Shown: positions 6,206 to 15,044 of the stretch, piece after piece
How positions within the stretch are numbered: position 1 is the first letter of the stretch
How the letters are laid out: every line of letters begins with the position of its first letter
From: Spartobacteria bacterium UBA6821
GTDB taxonomy: Bacteria > Verrucomicrobiota > Verrucomicrobiia > Chthoniobacterales > UBA6821
DNA length: 25,718 nucleotides
Assembly (NCBI GenBank): GCA_002452515.1
Contig: DKEN01000109.1
Location: 29,934-55,651, forward strand
Direction: 5' to 3'
Program-made: the position numbers and the translations under genes
Notes under the pieces: generated by a model
What the model saw: the letters and a program-made list of their open reading frames with translations, nothing else
Databases searched by the model: none
What the model was told of the DNA's origin: nothing

Positions 6206-8101
6206 TTAAAAAATGGCCGAAAGACGCGCACCCAGAGTCCAATCCGTTCCAACTGTACCGTTACCGGCAGGGTTTACGATGCACTGGGCATAAGGCTTGA
6301 AAGCGAGCCATTGATTAATCTGAACATTGTAAAAACCTTCAATAACCTCTGTGGACGAGTAGTAAGGAAGATATTGGTAGTACGACTTACCGTTAACGGT
6401 GGTTGGTCCATTGGGATAAGTATTGCTGGCTGTTTCGCCCTTATTCGCATTGATGAGAGTTTGATTCTGACTCTGCGTCCAGCTGTTGAGATAGGAGCTA
6501 TAGAAACCGGCACCAACCACGACTCCCATGCTATCCTTTGGACGAACATCAAAGAGCCCCTTGTAGATCAGGCCGGTCTGGAAGTAGAGAGGCATCTCAT
6601 TATTCTGAGGGGGAGTAAAACTGAACTCATTGATGGCGTAGAGCCCGCGATCCGAGAAGGAATGAGGCGCATCGGGCGTAGGATTCTTGCCATCAGCAAC
6701 ATTCTTGCCACTCGCCGGATCCGTCTCCTCATCATGATGGCGGAAGAGCATCTGATCAGCTTGGAGATAAAGCCCCCAAGCGAGACCGTTATAGGTGGTA
6801 GGATAGGCCTTCGTACTGTTGGCGACGGCAACCTGCCCCGCCTTGTTGACGTAGGCATATTGGTAGGCGGTTGGCGAGTAGGAATCATTTGGCAGCCCCC
6901 AGATATATCCACCGAGAGCATAATGCCCCTCCAACTTGTCGGCACCAAACTTCGGGGTCCACCCGATTTCATTCATGTTAAAAACACCATTGCCGGACCA
7001 ACCACCGCCGACTCCTCCAGGATTCACGGTATTTGTGGGAACTGGAGTGAATGCCGGGGCTCCTCCGGTCGTGAAGCCGTGGTTATTCTGGTAACCGGCG
7101 ACAAACCCGATGGACTTGACCGTCGTGGTTTGATGACCGGAAGCATTGACCACCTGATAGGTCTGGCCATTGTACTTCATCGTACCGAGATAGCTCTGCG
7201 GAACGCCGGTGTAGGGATAAACGCTGGTAACTCCATACTGGGAGGGAGCGATCCCTGTGTCCCCAGCAACAGCCTGATAGAGGCCGCTCTGGACATAGGT
7301 GTCACTGGTGGGCTTGACATTGAGCGTACCGCCCCAGGCAAGATAACTGCTGCTCCAGCCAACTGCGGAAGCACCATAGAGCCTCGTGCTATTGACCGTT
7401 TTCGAGCTGTAATTCGCCCCATAAGGAATGCCGGGGCCTTGCTGCATGCCGATGCCCTTGGATGAATTGATCATGTTGTTTTCGAACAGTTTGGAGAGCG
7501 GCTGCTGCAGGAACTGATCATAGGGATTCTCCAAGCCGAGGTTGATGAACCCAAGGCTGTTAGAGTACTGGAGCATCTGAGACATCATGCGCATGCCAAA
7601 TCCGCTGCTCATGTCCGTGGGATTCCAACTGGAGGTTTGGCTGGTTTGGGTGCCGGCGGCATACCCGGGGTTGTTACCCGCAACATTGCGATAACGCCAT
7701 CCCGAGGTGATGGTCAGCCCATCGAGACCAAAAATCTTCGCAAAATCGTAAGTGGCGCGCAGCTTCACCTCTTCGATGAAGTTGCTCTTCGGCTGATTGG
7801 GCAAGCCTCCAGAAAGCTCACCAAAATAGACATCCCGGGCAGCACCCGTAATTGATAACCCATAGTCGCTCAAGGGGGCACCCAAACCGAACCAATTGGC
7901 CGTGCCGCTCTTACCGCTCCACCAACCTTCCAGCGTGGGAGGAGCCCAGACAAAAGGAGGGAGCGCAAATTTGGAGCAGACAGGTGCATTCGTCTGCGCT
8001 TGGACGGTCTTACCATCAATTGAAGTTTGCGCGCTTGCCGAGGCAGCAAGGGTAAGGGCGATTCCCAGCGATGCCAGGAATGGGATAGGGCGTAATTTCA
8101 T
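6206..8101 (-). CDS. OprB-type carbohydrate-selective porin (paralogue 2)
   Basis: The 631-residue protein has a signal peptide (MKLRPIPFLASLG..., cleavage after ASASA) and ends in RLSAIF, with terminal Phe. It shares the block order of paralogue 1: WWSGKSGTANWFGLGAPL, SGWRYRNVAGNNPGYA, ENPYDQFLQQPLSKLFENN, NEIGWTPKFG, ALGGYIWG, WGLYLQADQ, MPLYFQTGLIYKGLF and IVNPAGNGTVGTDW. The pair therefore looks like a tandem duplication followed by divergence in the long loops. It should form an outer-membrane sugar or small-solute channel; the substrate is unknown. It has its own terminator and is transcribed divergently from the two-component/RND locus, so the two units share a 336-bp control region. 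Confidence 0.88.
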   Translation of the reverse strand: MKLRPIPFLASLGIALTLAASASAQTSIDGKTVQAQTNAPVCSKFALPPFVWAPPTLEGWWSGKSGTANWFGLGAPLSDYGLSITGAARDVYFGELSGGLPNQPKSNFIEEVKLRATYDFAKIFGLDGLTITSGWRYRNVAGNNPGYAAGTQTSQTSSWNPTDMSSGFGMRMMSQMLQYSNSLGFINLGLENPYDQFLQQPLSKLFENNMINSSKGIGMQQGPGIPYGANYSSKTVNSTRLYGASAVGWSSSYLAWGGTLNVKPTSDTYVQSGLYQAVAGDTGIAPSQYGVTSVYPYTGVPQSYLGTMKYNGQTYQVVNASGHQTTTVKSIGFVAGYQNNHGFTTGGAPAFTPVPTNTVNPGGVGGGWSGNGVFNMNEIGWTPKFGADKLEGHYALGGYIWGLPNDSYSPTAYQYAYVNKAGQVAVANSTKAYPTTYNGLAWGLYLQADQMLFRHHDEETDPASGKNVADGKNPTPDAPHSFSDRGLYAINEFSFTPPQNNEMPLYFQTGLIYKGLFDVRPKDSMGVVVGAGFYSSYLNSWTQSQNQTLINANKGETASNTYPNGPTTVNGKSYYQYLPYYSSTEVIEGFYNVQINQWLAFKPYAQCIVNPAGNGTVGTDWTLGARLSAIF

Positions 8102-8170
8102 AATGGAACGTTAATTTCTGTTTTAAGGAACCCAGTAATTTAGGGGTTTAGAATTTTCTGGAAACACTTC

Positions 8171-8183
8171 AATTGTTACAATT
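8171..8183. promoter_or_regulatory. Perfect palindrome AATTGTTACAATT, candidate operator
   Basis: The 13-bp site AATTGT-T-ACAATT lies 70-82 nt upstream of the OprB paralogue 2 start, about where an operator or activator site would sit. No protein is assigned. OmpR-type regulators usually bind direct repeats, so the neighbouring response regulator is not the obvious partner. Confidence 0.35.
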
Positions 8184-8281
8184 TCGTCACATTTGCTTCC
8201 GCAACCCAGAAAGTGGACACAGAAGCATGCTAGCGACGCTTGGATTTTTAGCGCCTGCTCACGTGTCCCGACAAAGGCCAT

Positions 8282-8303
8282 TCCTAGGCCCTGACTGCTA
8301 GGA
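8282..8303. repeat. Inverted repeat TCCTAG-N10-CTAGGA
   Basis: Two 6-bp arms (8282-8287 and 8298-8303) are separated by 10 bp, about one helical turn, in the divergent control region. It could be an operator or a short hairpin. No T-tract follows, so it is not a terminator. Confidence 0.35.
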
Positions 8304-8366
8304 CCTTCCTCCAGAGTGCTTAATACGAGCCCCGGATTTTTTCAGCAACAACCTTCATGCCAACCA

Positions 8367-8395
8367 TCCACATGAGTAAAAATTAATGCTATCCT
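8367..8395 (+). promoter_or_regulatory. Weak promoter candidate for the two-component/RND locus
   Basis: TCCACA (8367-8372), a 17-nt spacer and TATCCT (8390-8395), with TGC just before it as an extended -10, give a plausible but weak sigma70 promoter about 40 nt upstream of the response-regulator start. Confidence 0.25.
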
Positions 8396-8437
8396 CACGG
8401 TGTATTCAGGTGATCCTGCTAAGAATCCCAATACTTC

Positions 8438-9121
8438 ATGAAAATCTTACTCATTGAGGACGACCCAAAGGTCTCCAGAATCATCTCGACCGGATTGACT
8501 TCCGAAAGATTTCTTGTGGATACGGTGGTTGATGGTGCCGAAGGTCTTGCCTTGGCTACAGTCGAACCTTACAGCCTCATTATCCTTGATCTGATGCTTC
8601 CGCTTGTCGATGGAACAGAAGTCATCAGAAGACTGCGGGCAGCGAGTATCGAAATTCCGATTCTTGTGCTCACCGCCAAAGACGCCATCGCAGACAAGGT
8701 GGAAAATTTTGAATTGGGAGCTGACGACTACCTAACCAAGCCTTTCAACTTTGCAGAGCTGGTTGTGCGGGTGAAGAGCCTGCTCCGACGAGGAGCCGTC
8801 TCAAGATCCAATAATCTTGTTGTTGGCAATCTGGTGATCGATAGGATGTCCCGTCAGGCTAAAAGAGAGGGACAACTGCTGAAATTAACTTCAAGGGAGT
8901 TTGCACTCCTTGAGTACCTGGCCCTGAATTCCGGGAAAATTATCTCCCGCACCATGATCCTCGAAAATGTCTGGGATCAGGGCTATGAGGGACTCACCAA
9001 TATTGTGGATGTCTACATCCGCCAATTGCGCGGCAAAATGGATGACCCCTTTCCCGTCAAATTGATCCATACGGTTCGGGGCATGGGTTATTATCTGAGC
9101 GAAAAAGAGCTATGGGATTGA
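8438..9121 (+). CDS. OmpR/PhoB-family response regulator
   Basis: The 227-residue protein has a receiver domain (1-115) and a winged-helix DNA-binding domain (about 128-222). Receiver residues are intact: acidic pocket E7-D8-D9, phospho-acceptor D51 in LIILDLMLP, T79 in LVLTAKD and K101 in DDYLTKPF. The output domain shows LTSREFALLEYLALNSGKI, VDVYIRQLRGKMD and the closing hairpin VRGMGYYL. Overall it resembles the CopR/CusR branch that often controls metal or drug efflux, but the inducer cannot be read. The stop overlaps the kinase start by 10 nt, so the two are translationally coupled. It probably activates the downstream RND pump genes and perhaps the divergent porin. Confidence 0.94.
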   Translation: MKILLIEDDPKVSRIISTGLTSERFLVDTVVDGAEGLALATVEPYSLIILDLMLPLVDGTEVIRRLRAASIEIPILVLTAKDAIADKVENFELGADDYLTKPFNFAELVVRVKSLLRRGAVSRSNNLVVGNLVIDRMSRQAKREGQLLKLTSREFALLEYLALNSGKIISRTMILENVWDQGYEGLTNIVDVYIRQLRGKMDDPFPVKLIHTVRGMGYYLSEKELWD

Positions 9122-10536
9122 ACCTCCGATCCTTTGGTGTCCGGCTCAGTATTTGGCACACCTGCGTGTGCCTCGCGACATGCGGTGCCGTTGCCTTGAC
9201 GAGTCTCCTCTGGCTCCATCACCACCTTTCCTCCGTTCTCGGAAGATCGCTTGAGCAACGGGCCGAACATATTGAAGCGCTGCTAGAACTCCAATCCCAA
9301 GCACTCCCACCGGCAAAGATCATCAGCGAGATCTGCGCCAGCTATGCACCAGAAAAAAACGACCGCTTCATCCGCATCAGCAATCAGTCGGGAACAGTGC
9401 TCTACCAGTCGGGAGATCCCGCTGACGGCAATTTTGATCCGGCTCAGGTTCCACGACTAATTTTTGCGGAGAATCGGTCGGCCTCCTCCTTAAAATCTCA
9501 AAACATGCTGGTCGCCGATCGGCGCGCGGAGGTTTCCGGAGAGAACTATCTCATCGAAGTCGGGGCCTCTCTTGTTCCCGTGGATCAGGCCACCGACTCC
9601 TATCTGATGATGTTTCTCGTCGCGGTCCCCCTTGTATTGCTCATCGCGATCACCGGCGGATTCGTCCTGACCAACCGCTCGCTCCAGCCCCTCCGCGAAA
9701 TTATCACCGAGATGAACAACATCACCTCCAGCAATCTTAAGAAGAGGTTGCCGATTGCGCACACCGGCGATGAACTGGAAACTCTCGCCACGGCGATCAA
9801 CGAGATGATTGCCAGGCTTGAATCTTCCTTCAGTCATTCTCAGCGATTTGCCACACACGCCTCCCATGAACTCAGGACTCCTCTCACCATCATCATCGGC
9901 GAACTCGAGTCCCTTCTCCGACAAAAAGATCTTACCTTCGAATCCCGAGATCGTATCGCCAGCGTTCTGGAGGAGGCCGAGCATCTTGCCAAAATGGTGA
10001 AGGGATTATTTGCCATCACTCGCATGGAGGCCGGCGAGCAACTGTCGGAACCGGCCCCTTTTGATTTTTCCAGTCTTGTCCAGCATACCTGCGAACAGTT
10101 GCTGCCTCTGACGCAGGAAAAGGAACTGTCATTCCAGATTGAGACGGGAGCGCATCTGGAAATCTTGGGAGACACGGTTCGCGTGAGGCAGTTAGTCGTC
10201 AATCTGCTGGACAATGCCATCAAATTCACACCCCCGGGAGGCCGGATCTTACTGACAACCCGGGCCGAGGGCACTTCAGCACGATTGGATCTTCAGGATA
10301 GCGGCTTTGGAATTCCCGAAACGGCGTTGCCCCATGTGTTTGAAAGCTTTTACCGGGCAAAGGATGAACGTGTGCAGCGGACGGACGGCAGCGGCATCGG
10401 GCTTTCGATCGTCAAATCCGTCTGCGAAACCCATCGGGGCACCGCAACAATCAAAAACAACAGCGAAGGCGGATGCACGGTCACCATCAAGTTACCCCTC
10501 CACCAGAACAAATGGTGCTCTAGCACCCTTGTATGA
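9112..10536 (+). CDS. Sensor histidine kinase (HAMP, HisKA, HATPase_c)
   Basis: The 474-residue inner-membrane kinase has TM1 at about 15-37, a periplasmic sensor of about 125 residues (40-163), TM2 at about 164-187, HAMP at about 188-240, a HisKA helix with the H-box FATHASHELRTPL (phospho-acceptor H252), and a HATPase_c domain. The ATP-binding boxes are present: N-box NLLDNAIKF (364-372), G1 DSGFG (396-400), F-box FESFYRAK (410-417) and G2 GSGIGLS (426-432). It pairs with the preceding response regulator by a 10-nt overlap. The short sensor shows no obvious His/Met/Cys metal-binding cluster, so a metal ligand is not supported by eye. The adaptor gene starts 17 nt after the stop, consistent with one transcript. 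Confidence 0.94.
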   Translation: MGLNLRSFGVRLSIWHTCVCLATCGAVALTSLLWLHHHLSSVLGRSLEQRAEHIEALLELQSQALPPAKIISEICASYAPEKNDRFIRISNQSGTVLYQSGDPADGNFDPAQVPRLIFAENRSASSLKSQNMLVADRRAEVSGENYLIEVGASLVPVDQATDSYLMMFLVAVPLVLLIAITGGFVLTNRSLQPLREIITEMNNITSSNLKKRLPIAHTGDELETLATAINEMIARLESSFSHSQRFATHASHELRTPLTIIIGELESLLRQKDLTFESRDRIASVLEEAEHLAKMVKGLFAITRMEAGEQLSEPAPFDFSSLVQHTCEQLLPLTQEKELSFQIETGAHLEILGDTVRVRQLVVNLLDNAIKFTPPGGRILLTTRAEGTSARLDLQDSGFGIPETALPHVFESFYRAKDERVQRTDGSGIGLSIVKSVCETHRGTATIKNNSEGGCTVTIKLPLHQNKWCSSTLV

Positions 10537-10553
10537 ACAACTGAAACTCCATC

Positions 10554-11774
10554 ATGGAACCCCATCACCCGCAACAGAAGCAGCCTGTACTCACTGAGCC
10601 TCGTCACGAAGCAGCTGTTTCCCCCACAGAGCTTCACTCCAGGAAAAAAAACCTCCGAGGACCCTTCCTTCTTCTGCCGATCGTCGGGATCTCCGGGATT
10701 CTCTTCGCACTAATGTCTTGCGGAAGATCTCCTCAGACATCTTCTGAAGCCCTTCCCAGCGTGTCCGCAGCCAAGGTGACGCGTCAGGATCTTTCCAGTG
10801 AGGTTCCCATCCCTGCCGAGTTCCGGCCCTATGTGGAATCGGAACTCCATGCCATGGTGACTGGTTATGTGGCTCAGATGAATGTGGATTTCGGAGACCA
10901 AGTGAAACAGGGCCAGATCCTGGCGACGTTGGAAGTGCCCGAATTAACTGATCAGCTCCACAACGCCATGGCCACACAGCAGCAGGCGGAAGCGGAGGCC
11001 TCCAATGCACACCTAATCTTCACTCGTTTGCAGGAGGTCAATACGGAGCACCCGAAACTGGTCGCACAACAGGATATCGACACCGCTCAATCGAAGGATG
11101 CCGCTGCCGCTGCTGCGGTTGCCGCAGCCAAGGCCACCGTCGAGAAATTCCAAACCCTCGTCAACTACACGAAGATCAGCGCACCGTTCGACGGAGTAAT
11201 CACGAAGCGTTCCGTCGATCCCGGCGCACTCGTCCAGGCAGGCACCAGTTCCGACAAATCACAAACGATGCTCCGGATATCGGACAATTACCGCCTGCGT
11301 CTCGATTTTCCGGTTTCTGTTGAGTATGTGAAGGATGTCCATCTCGGCGATCCCGTGACCGTGCGGGTCGATTCCCTCGGAGGAAAATTCTTCACCGGAA
11401 AAATCACGCGTTTCACCGATCAGGTAAACGATGAAACCCGGACAATGATCACCGAAATGTTGGTGGAGAATCCCAACCTGGAAATTGTGCCGGGGATGTA
11501 TGCAGTAGTGCAGTTCAAGTACGAATCACACTCCAACAGTCTGGCCATCCCCATCGAGGCGATCAGCAACCCCAAGGATCCCTCCGTCTACATCATCAAC
11601 GATAACCATGAAATTGAATCCCGTCCGGTAAAGCTTGGCATCGAAACGCCCGATAACTACGAAGTCACTGAGGGCCTGAAGGAAGGAGATCTGGTGATGA
11701 TCGGGAATCGCTCCCAGGTGCATCCCGGTGAAAAGGTGGAACCGAAACTCGTCGTGCAGCCAAAGATCCCATGA
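10554..11774 (+). CDS. RND efflux periplasmic adaptor (membrane fusion) lipoprotein
   Basis: The 406-residue adaptor joins the inner-membrane RND pump to the outer-membrane channel. A charged, Pro/His-rich N-terminus of about 35 residues precedes a hydrophobic segment (36-55) with a lipobox-like LMSC, so Cys56 is the likely lipidated residue. Next come the first half of the lipoyl/barrel-sandwich domain (HAMVTGYVAQMNVDFGDQVKQG), an Ala/Gln-rich alpha-hairpin (about 140-200), the second lipoyl half with the family motif YTKISAPFDGVITKR, then beta-barrel and membrane-proximal domains (TEGLKEGDLVMIGN). The N-terminal tail before the lipobox is longer than usual for such adaptors. The next gene, 71 nt downstream, encodes the permease. 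The substrate is unknown. Confidence 0.92.
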   Translation: MEPHHPQQKQPVLTEPRHEAAVSPTELHSRKKNLRGPFLLLPIVGISGILFALMSCGRSPQTSSEALPSVSAAKVTRQDLSSEVPIPAEFRPYVESELHAMVTGYVAQMNVDFGDQVKQGQILATLEVPELTDQLHNAMATQQQAEAEASNAHLIFTRLQEVNTEHPKLVAQQDIDTAQSKDAAAAAAVAAAKATVEKFQTLVNYTKISAPFDGVITKRSVDPGALVQAGTSSDKSQTMLRISDNYRLRLDFPVSVEYVKDVHLGDPVTVRVDSLGGKFFTGKITRFTDQVNDETRTMITEMLVENPNLEIVPGMYAVVQFKYESHSNSLAIPIEAISNPKDPSVYIINDNHEIESRPVKLGIETPDNYEVTEGLKEGDLVMIGNRSQVHPGEKVEPKLVVQPKIP

Positions 11775-11845
11775 GTCTCTGCCCAGCTGAAAACTTGATT
11801 CAAAACGCTTGCGGCGTCGCGAACTGAATTTCACCGAAAACAGCC

Positions 11846-14800
11846 ATGTCGCGCTTTGCCATTCGTTACCCTTATTTGATCATCGTCATCTGCCTGATGA
11901 TTTGCGTTGTGGGCGTCACAAGCCTGGTGCGGATGCCGGTGGATTTGTTTCCACCCATCAAAATCCCCGTGGTGGTTGTCGCCACCTTCTATGCAGGCAT
12001 GCCTCCCGAGCAGATCGAGAACGACATTACCGGCCAATTCGAGCGCATGTTCACCCTGGCCTCGGGCATCGACCACATGGAGTCCCGCTCCCTCACTGGG
12101 GTCAGCCTGATTAAAGTCTACTTCCAGCCGGGCTCCAATCCCGATTCGGATGTCACCAGCGTCGCCAACCTCGCGATGGCCAGCCTGCGTTATCTGCCGC
12201 CGGGCACACTGCCTCCCATCGTGATGCAGTTTGACGCCTCCAGTCTGCCAGTCTGCCTTGTCACTCTCAAGGGTGAGGGATTAAGCGAATCCCAGTTGCG
12301 CGATCTGGGCCAGTTCACCATCCGCAACCAAATGGCCGGTGTTCCGGGCGCATCGGTACCACCAGCCTTTGGCGGCAAGTACCGACAGATCATGGTCTAT
12401 GTCGATCCTCAGAAACTGGAGGCTCACGACTTGAGCGTCATGGATGTGGTGCGCACCGTGAATGAGGCCAACCTCATTTTGCCGGCGGGCGACGTGAAAA
12501 TCGGCCCTTATGATTACAATGTTTATGCCAACAGCCAGATCAATGCCATGCAGGACATCAACATGCTGCCGCTCAAAACGGTGGGAGAGTCCTCGGTGCT
12601 GGTGGCGGATGTGGGCAAGGCCCAGGATTCCTCCCAAATTCAGGTAAATAAGGTGAGGGTCAACGGTCAGGCATCGGTCTATCTGCCTGTGCTAAAGCAG
12701 GGAGGGAATGCCAACACAATCGCCGTGGTGGATGGCGTCAAACAGGTTGTTTCCAAGCTCCTGGATGTGCCCAAGCAACTGGTCACCCAGGTGGTGTTCG
12801 ATCAGTCCGTTTTCGTTAAATCAGCCATCGACAACCTGATCCATGAAGGCGCGATCGGCATGGTACTCACAGGGCTGATGATCTTGATCTTCCTGGGAAA
12901 CATGCGGGCCACCCTAGCGGTGTTTCTCTCCGTGCCGCTTTCCGCACTCGCCGCATTCATCATGCTCGGGATGGGCGGCAGCAGCGTCAACACGATGATC
13001 CTGGGCGGACTGGCCCTGGCTTTTTCCCGACTCATTGACAACTCGGTGGTGGTTCTGGAAAACATCTTCCGTCATCTGGAACTTGGGGAATCACCCGTGG
13101 TGGCCGCCGAACGCGGTGGGGAGGAAGTCTCGCTCCCCGTGCTGGCAGCTACCCTGGCCACAGCCGTGGTTTTCTTCCCAGTCACCTTTCTGTACGGAGT
13201 GAGCCAGTTTCTCTTTTCGGCCCTCGCGATCTCCGTGGTGCTGTCGCTCTTTGCCTCCTACTTCGTTGCTATGACAGTCGTGCCGTTGTTTTGTGCAAAC
13301 TTTATCCAAGGACATCAGGGAATTGATGTGGGAGAGGACGCCCGTCTCTTACCCGACTATAAGCAACCGCATCAACAATGGGGCTCCCGTTTCAATGCCT
13401 GGTTCAATCGAGGGTTCAACGCGATGCTGGACCGCTTCGAGGAAATCCTTGCTCCCTGTCTGAAGCATCCCCTGACCACCGTACTCGTCATCACAGGCAT
13501 CTTCGTGCTCAGCCTGCTGCTTTATCCGACCATTGGCAAATCCTACTTCCCCCGCACGGATCCCGGTCAATTTGTCATCAATGTCAAAGCGCCATCAGGT
13601 ACCCGACTGGAGTTGACCGACCAACTCATTGGCCAAGTCGAACAAATCGTCCGCGAAGAGGTTCCCTCAAAAGATCTCAAGATCATTGTTTCCAACATCG
13701 GCATCACACCGGGCTTCTCCTCCATCCTGACGCCCAACTCCGCACCGCACACCGCCTTTGTACAGGTAGGACTCAACGCAGGGCATCAACTCTCCAGCTT
13801 TGCCTACATGGACAGGGTGCGTGCCCGACTGTTGCGCGACCTGCCGCAAGTGAGCGCCTATTTCCAGACCGGTGGTCTGGTCGATGCCATTCTGAATCAG
13901 GGTGTCCCCGCACCACTGGACATTCAAATCAGCGGAACGGATCTGGAGAGCGATCACGCAATCGCCACCCAGATCGCAAAACAGGCAAGAGCCCTGCCGG
14001 GTGTCAGCGATGTGATGGTGCCTCAAGATGTCGATTATCCCTCCCTGAAAGTGGATATTGATCGCGAACGGGCAAGCGAACTCGGACTCTCAGCAAAAGA
14101 ACTCGTGGACAGCCTGATTACCGCGCTGACTTCCAACGGCATGATTGCGCCAAGCTATTGGATTGATCCCAAGACGGGTAATAACTACCTGCTCACCGTG
14201 CAGTACCCCGAGAATGTGATCAAAAACATCGCCAGCCTGGGAGCGATGCCCTTGAGGGCTCCCTCGCTCAAGGAACCGACACGGCTTGATTCCGTCGTCC
14301 ATATCTCTCATATCCTGACACCGACTGAAGTGGATCATTATCAGATACGGCGGACAGTGGATGTCTATGTTTCCCCGAAGGGGGAAGATTTGAGCCATGT
14401 TTATACCCAGGTGCAGAAGATCGTGGATCAGACACAGTTGCCGGAAAACACCACCATCGCGGTGCGAGGTTCCGTGCAGGCCATGCGCTCCTCCTTCAGC
14501 TCCTTCGGGATGGGACTCATCCTGGCCATCGTGCTGGTCTACCTTATCCTCGTCGCCCAGTTCCGATCGTTCATGGATCCCTTCCTAATCCTGCTTGCCG
14601 TGCCACCCGGACTAACCGGTGTGTTGCTGATGCTCTCCCTCTCGGGCACTACGCTCAACATCATGTCGTTGATGGGCGTAGTGATGCTCGTTGGCATCGT
14701 GGCATCCAACAGCATACTGATTGTGGAATTTACCCACCGGCTTATCGAGGAAGGCGTCCCGGTGCGCCAGGCGGTCAGTCAGGCGGCCCGGGTCCGTCTT

Positions 14801-15037
14801 CGTCCCGTCCTGATGACCTCTCTTGCCACCCTCATCGGACTTATCCCGATGGCTCTTAAATTCGGCGAAGGAAGCGAAGCCTATGCACCTCTGGCACGCT
14901 CGATTATCGGAGGACTCGGGGTGAGCGTCATCCTGACAGTCGTCATCGTTCCCGCTGCCTTCCTGCTTGTCCATGGCCGCAAGAGCAAGCAAGCAAATGA
15001 ACTTCCACCCATCCCTGACGCATTTGGAGGCGCCTAG
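11846..15037 (+). CDS. RND superfamily efflux permease (inner-membrane pump)
   Basis: The 1063-residue size is typical of trimeric AcrB/MdtB-like proton-driven pumps. TM1 is at about 8-30 (YPYLIIVICLMICVVGV), followed by VDLFPPIKIPVVVVATFYAGMPPE-type pore-domain entry residues. A first large periplasmic domain comes next, then the TM2-TM6 block. TM4 carries ALAFSRLIDNSVVVLENI; Asp398 occupies the proton-relay position but is followed by Asn, where AcrB has Asp-Asp. The second half repeats the plan (TM7 TVLVITGIFVLSLLL, a second periplasmic domain, then LILAIVLVYLILVAQF, GIVASNSILIVEF and RLRPVLMTSLATLIGLIP). It follows its adaptor and precedes the outer-membrane factor by 7 nt, giving a complete tripartite system. 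The single Asp and divergent pore segments make it unlike a standard AcrB; substrate class cannot be assigned. Confidence 0.95.
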   Translation: MSRFAIRYPYLIIVICLMICVVGVTSLVRMPVDLFPPIKIPVVVVATFYAGMPPEQIENDITGQFERMFTLASGIDHMESRSLTGVSLIKVYFQPGSNPDSDVTSVANLAMASLRYLPPGTLPPIVMQFDASSLPVCLVTLKGEGLSESQLRDLGQFTIRNQMAGVPGASVPPAFGGKYRQIMVYVDPQKLEAHDLSVMDVVRTVNEANLILPAGDVKIGPYDYNVYANSQINAMQDINMLPLKTVGESSVLVADVGKAQDSSQIQVNKVRVNGQASVYLPVLKQGGNANTIAVVDGVKQVVSKLLDVPKQLVTQVVFDQSVFVKSAIDNLIHEGAIGMVLTGLMILIFLGNMRATLAVFLSVPLSALAAFIMLGMGGSSVNTMILGGLALAFSRLIDNSVVVLENIFRHLELGESPVVAAERGGEEVSLPVLAATLATAVVFFPVTFLYGVSQFLFSALAISVVLSLFASYFVAMTVVPLFCANFIQGHQGIDVGEDARLLPDYKQPHQQWGSRFNAWFNRGFNAMLDRFEEILAPCLKHPLTTVLVITGIFVLSLLLYPTIGKSYFPRTDPGQFVINVKAPSGTRLELTDQLIGQVEQIVREEVPSKDLKIIVSNIGITPGFSSILTPNSAPHTAFVQVGLNAGHQLSSFAYMDRVRARLLRDLPQVSAYFQTGGLVDAILNQGVPAPLDIQISGTDLESDHAIATQIAKQARALPGVSDVMVPQDVDYPSLKVDIDRERASELGLSAKELVDSLITALTSNGMIAPSYWIDPKTGNNYLLTVQYPENVIKNIASLGAMPLRAPSLKEPTRLDSVVHISHILTPTEVDHYQIRRTVDVYVSPKGEDLSHVYTQVQKIVDQTQLPENTTIAVRGSVQAMRSSFSSFGMGLILAIVLVYLILVAQFRSFMDPFLILLAVPPGLTGVLLMLSLSGTTLNIMSLMGVVMLVGIVASNSILIVEFTHRLIEEGVPVRQAVSQAARVRLRPVLMTSLATLIGLIPMALKFGEGSEAYAPLARSIIGGLGVSVILTVVIVPAAFLLVHGRKSKQANELPPIPDAFGGA

Positions 15038-15044
15038 ACATCCT

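Larger units (their letters stand above)
8102..8437. other. Divergent control region between OprB paralogue 2 and the two-component/RND locus
   Basis: These 336 bases hold no gene that I can support. They contain a perfect 13-bp palindrome (8171-8183), an inverted repeat (8282-8303), a short palindrome AGCGACGCT (8232-8240) and a weak promoter candidate for the response regulator (8367-8395). The density of symmetrical sites suits a region read in both directions. Confidence 0.5.

Noticed and set aside
6311..7465. 384-codon plus-strand open frame opposite OprB paralogue 2
   Set aside because: Shadow of the porin gene; a similar antisense frame appears opposite paralogue 1 because the two genes share sequence and codon use.
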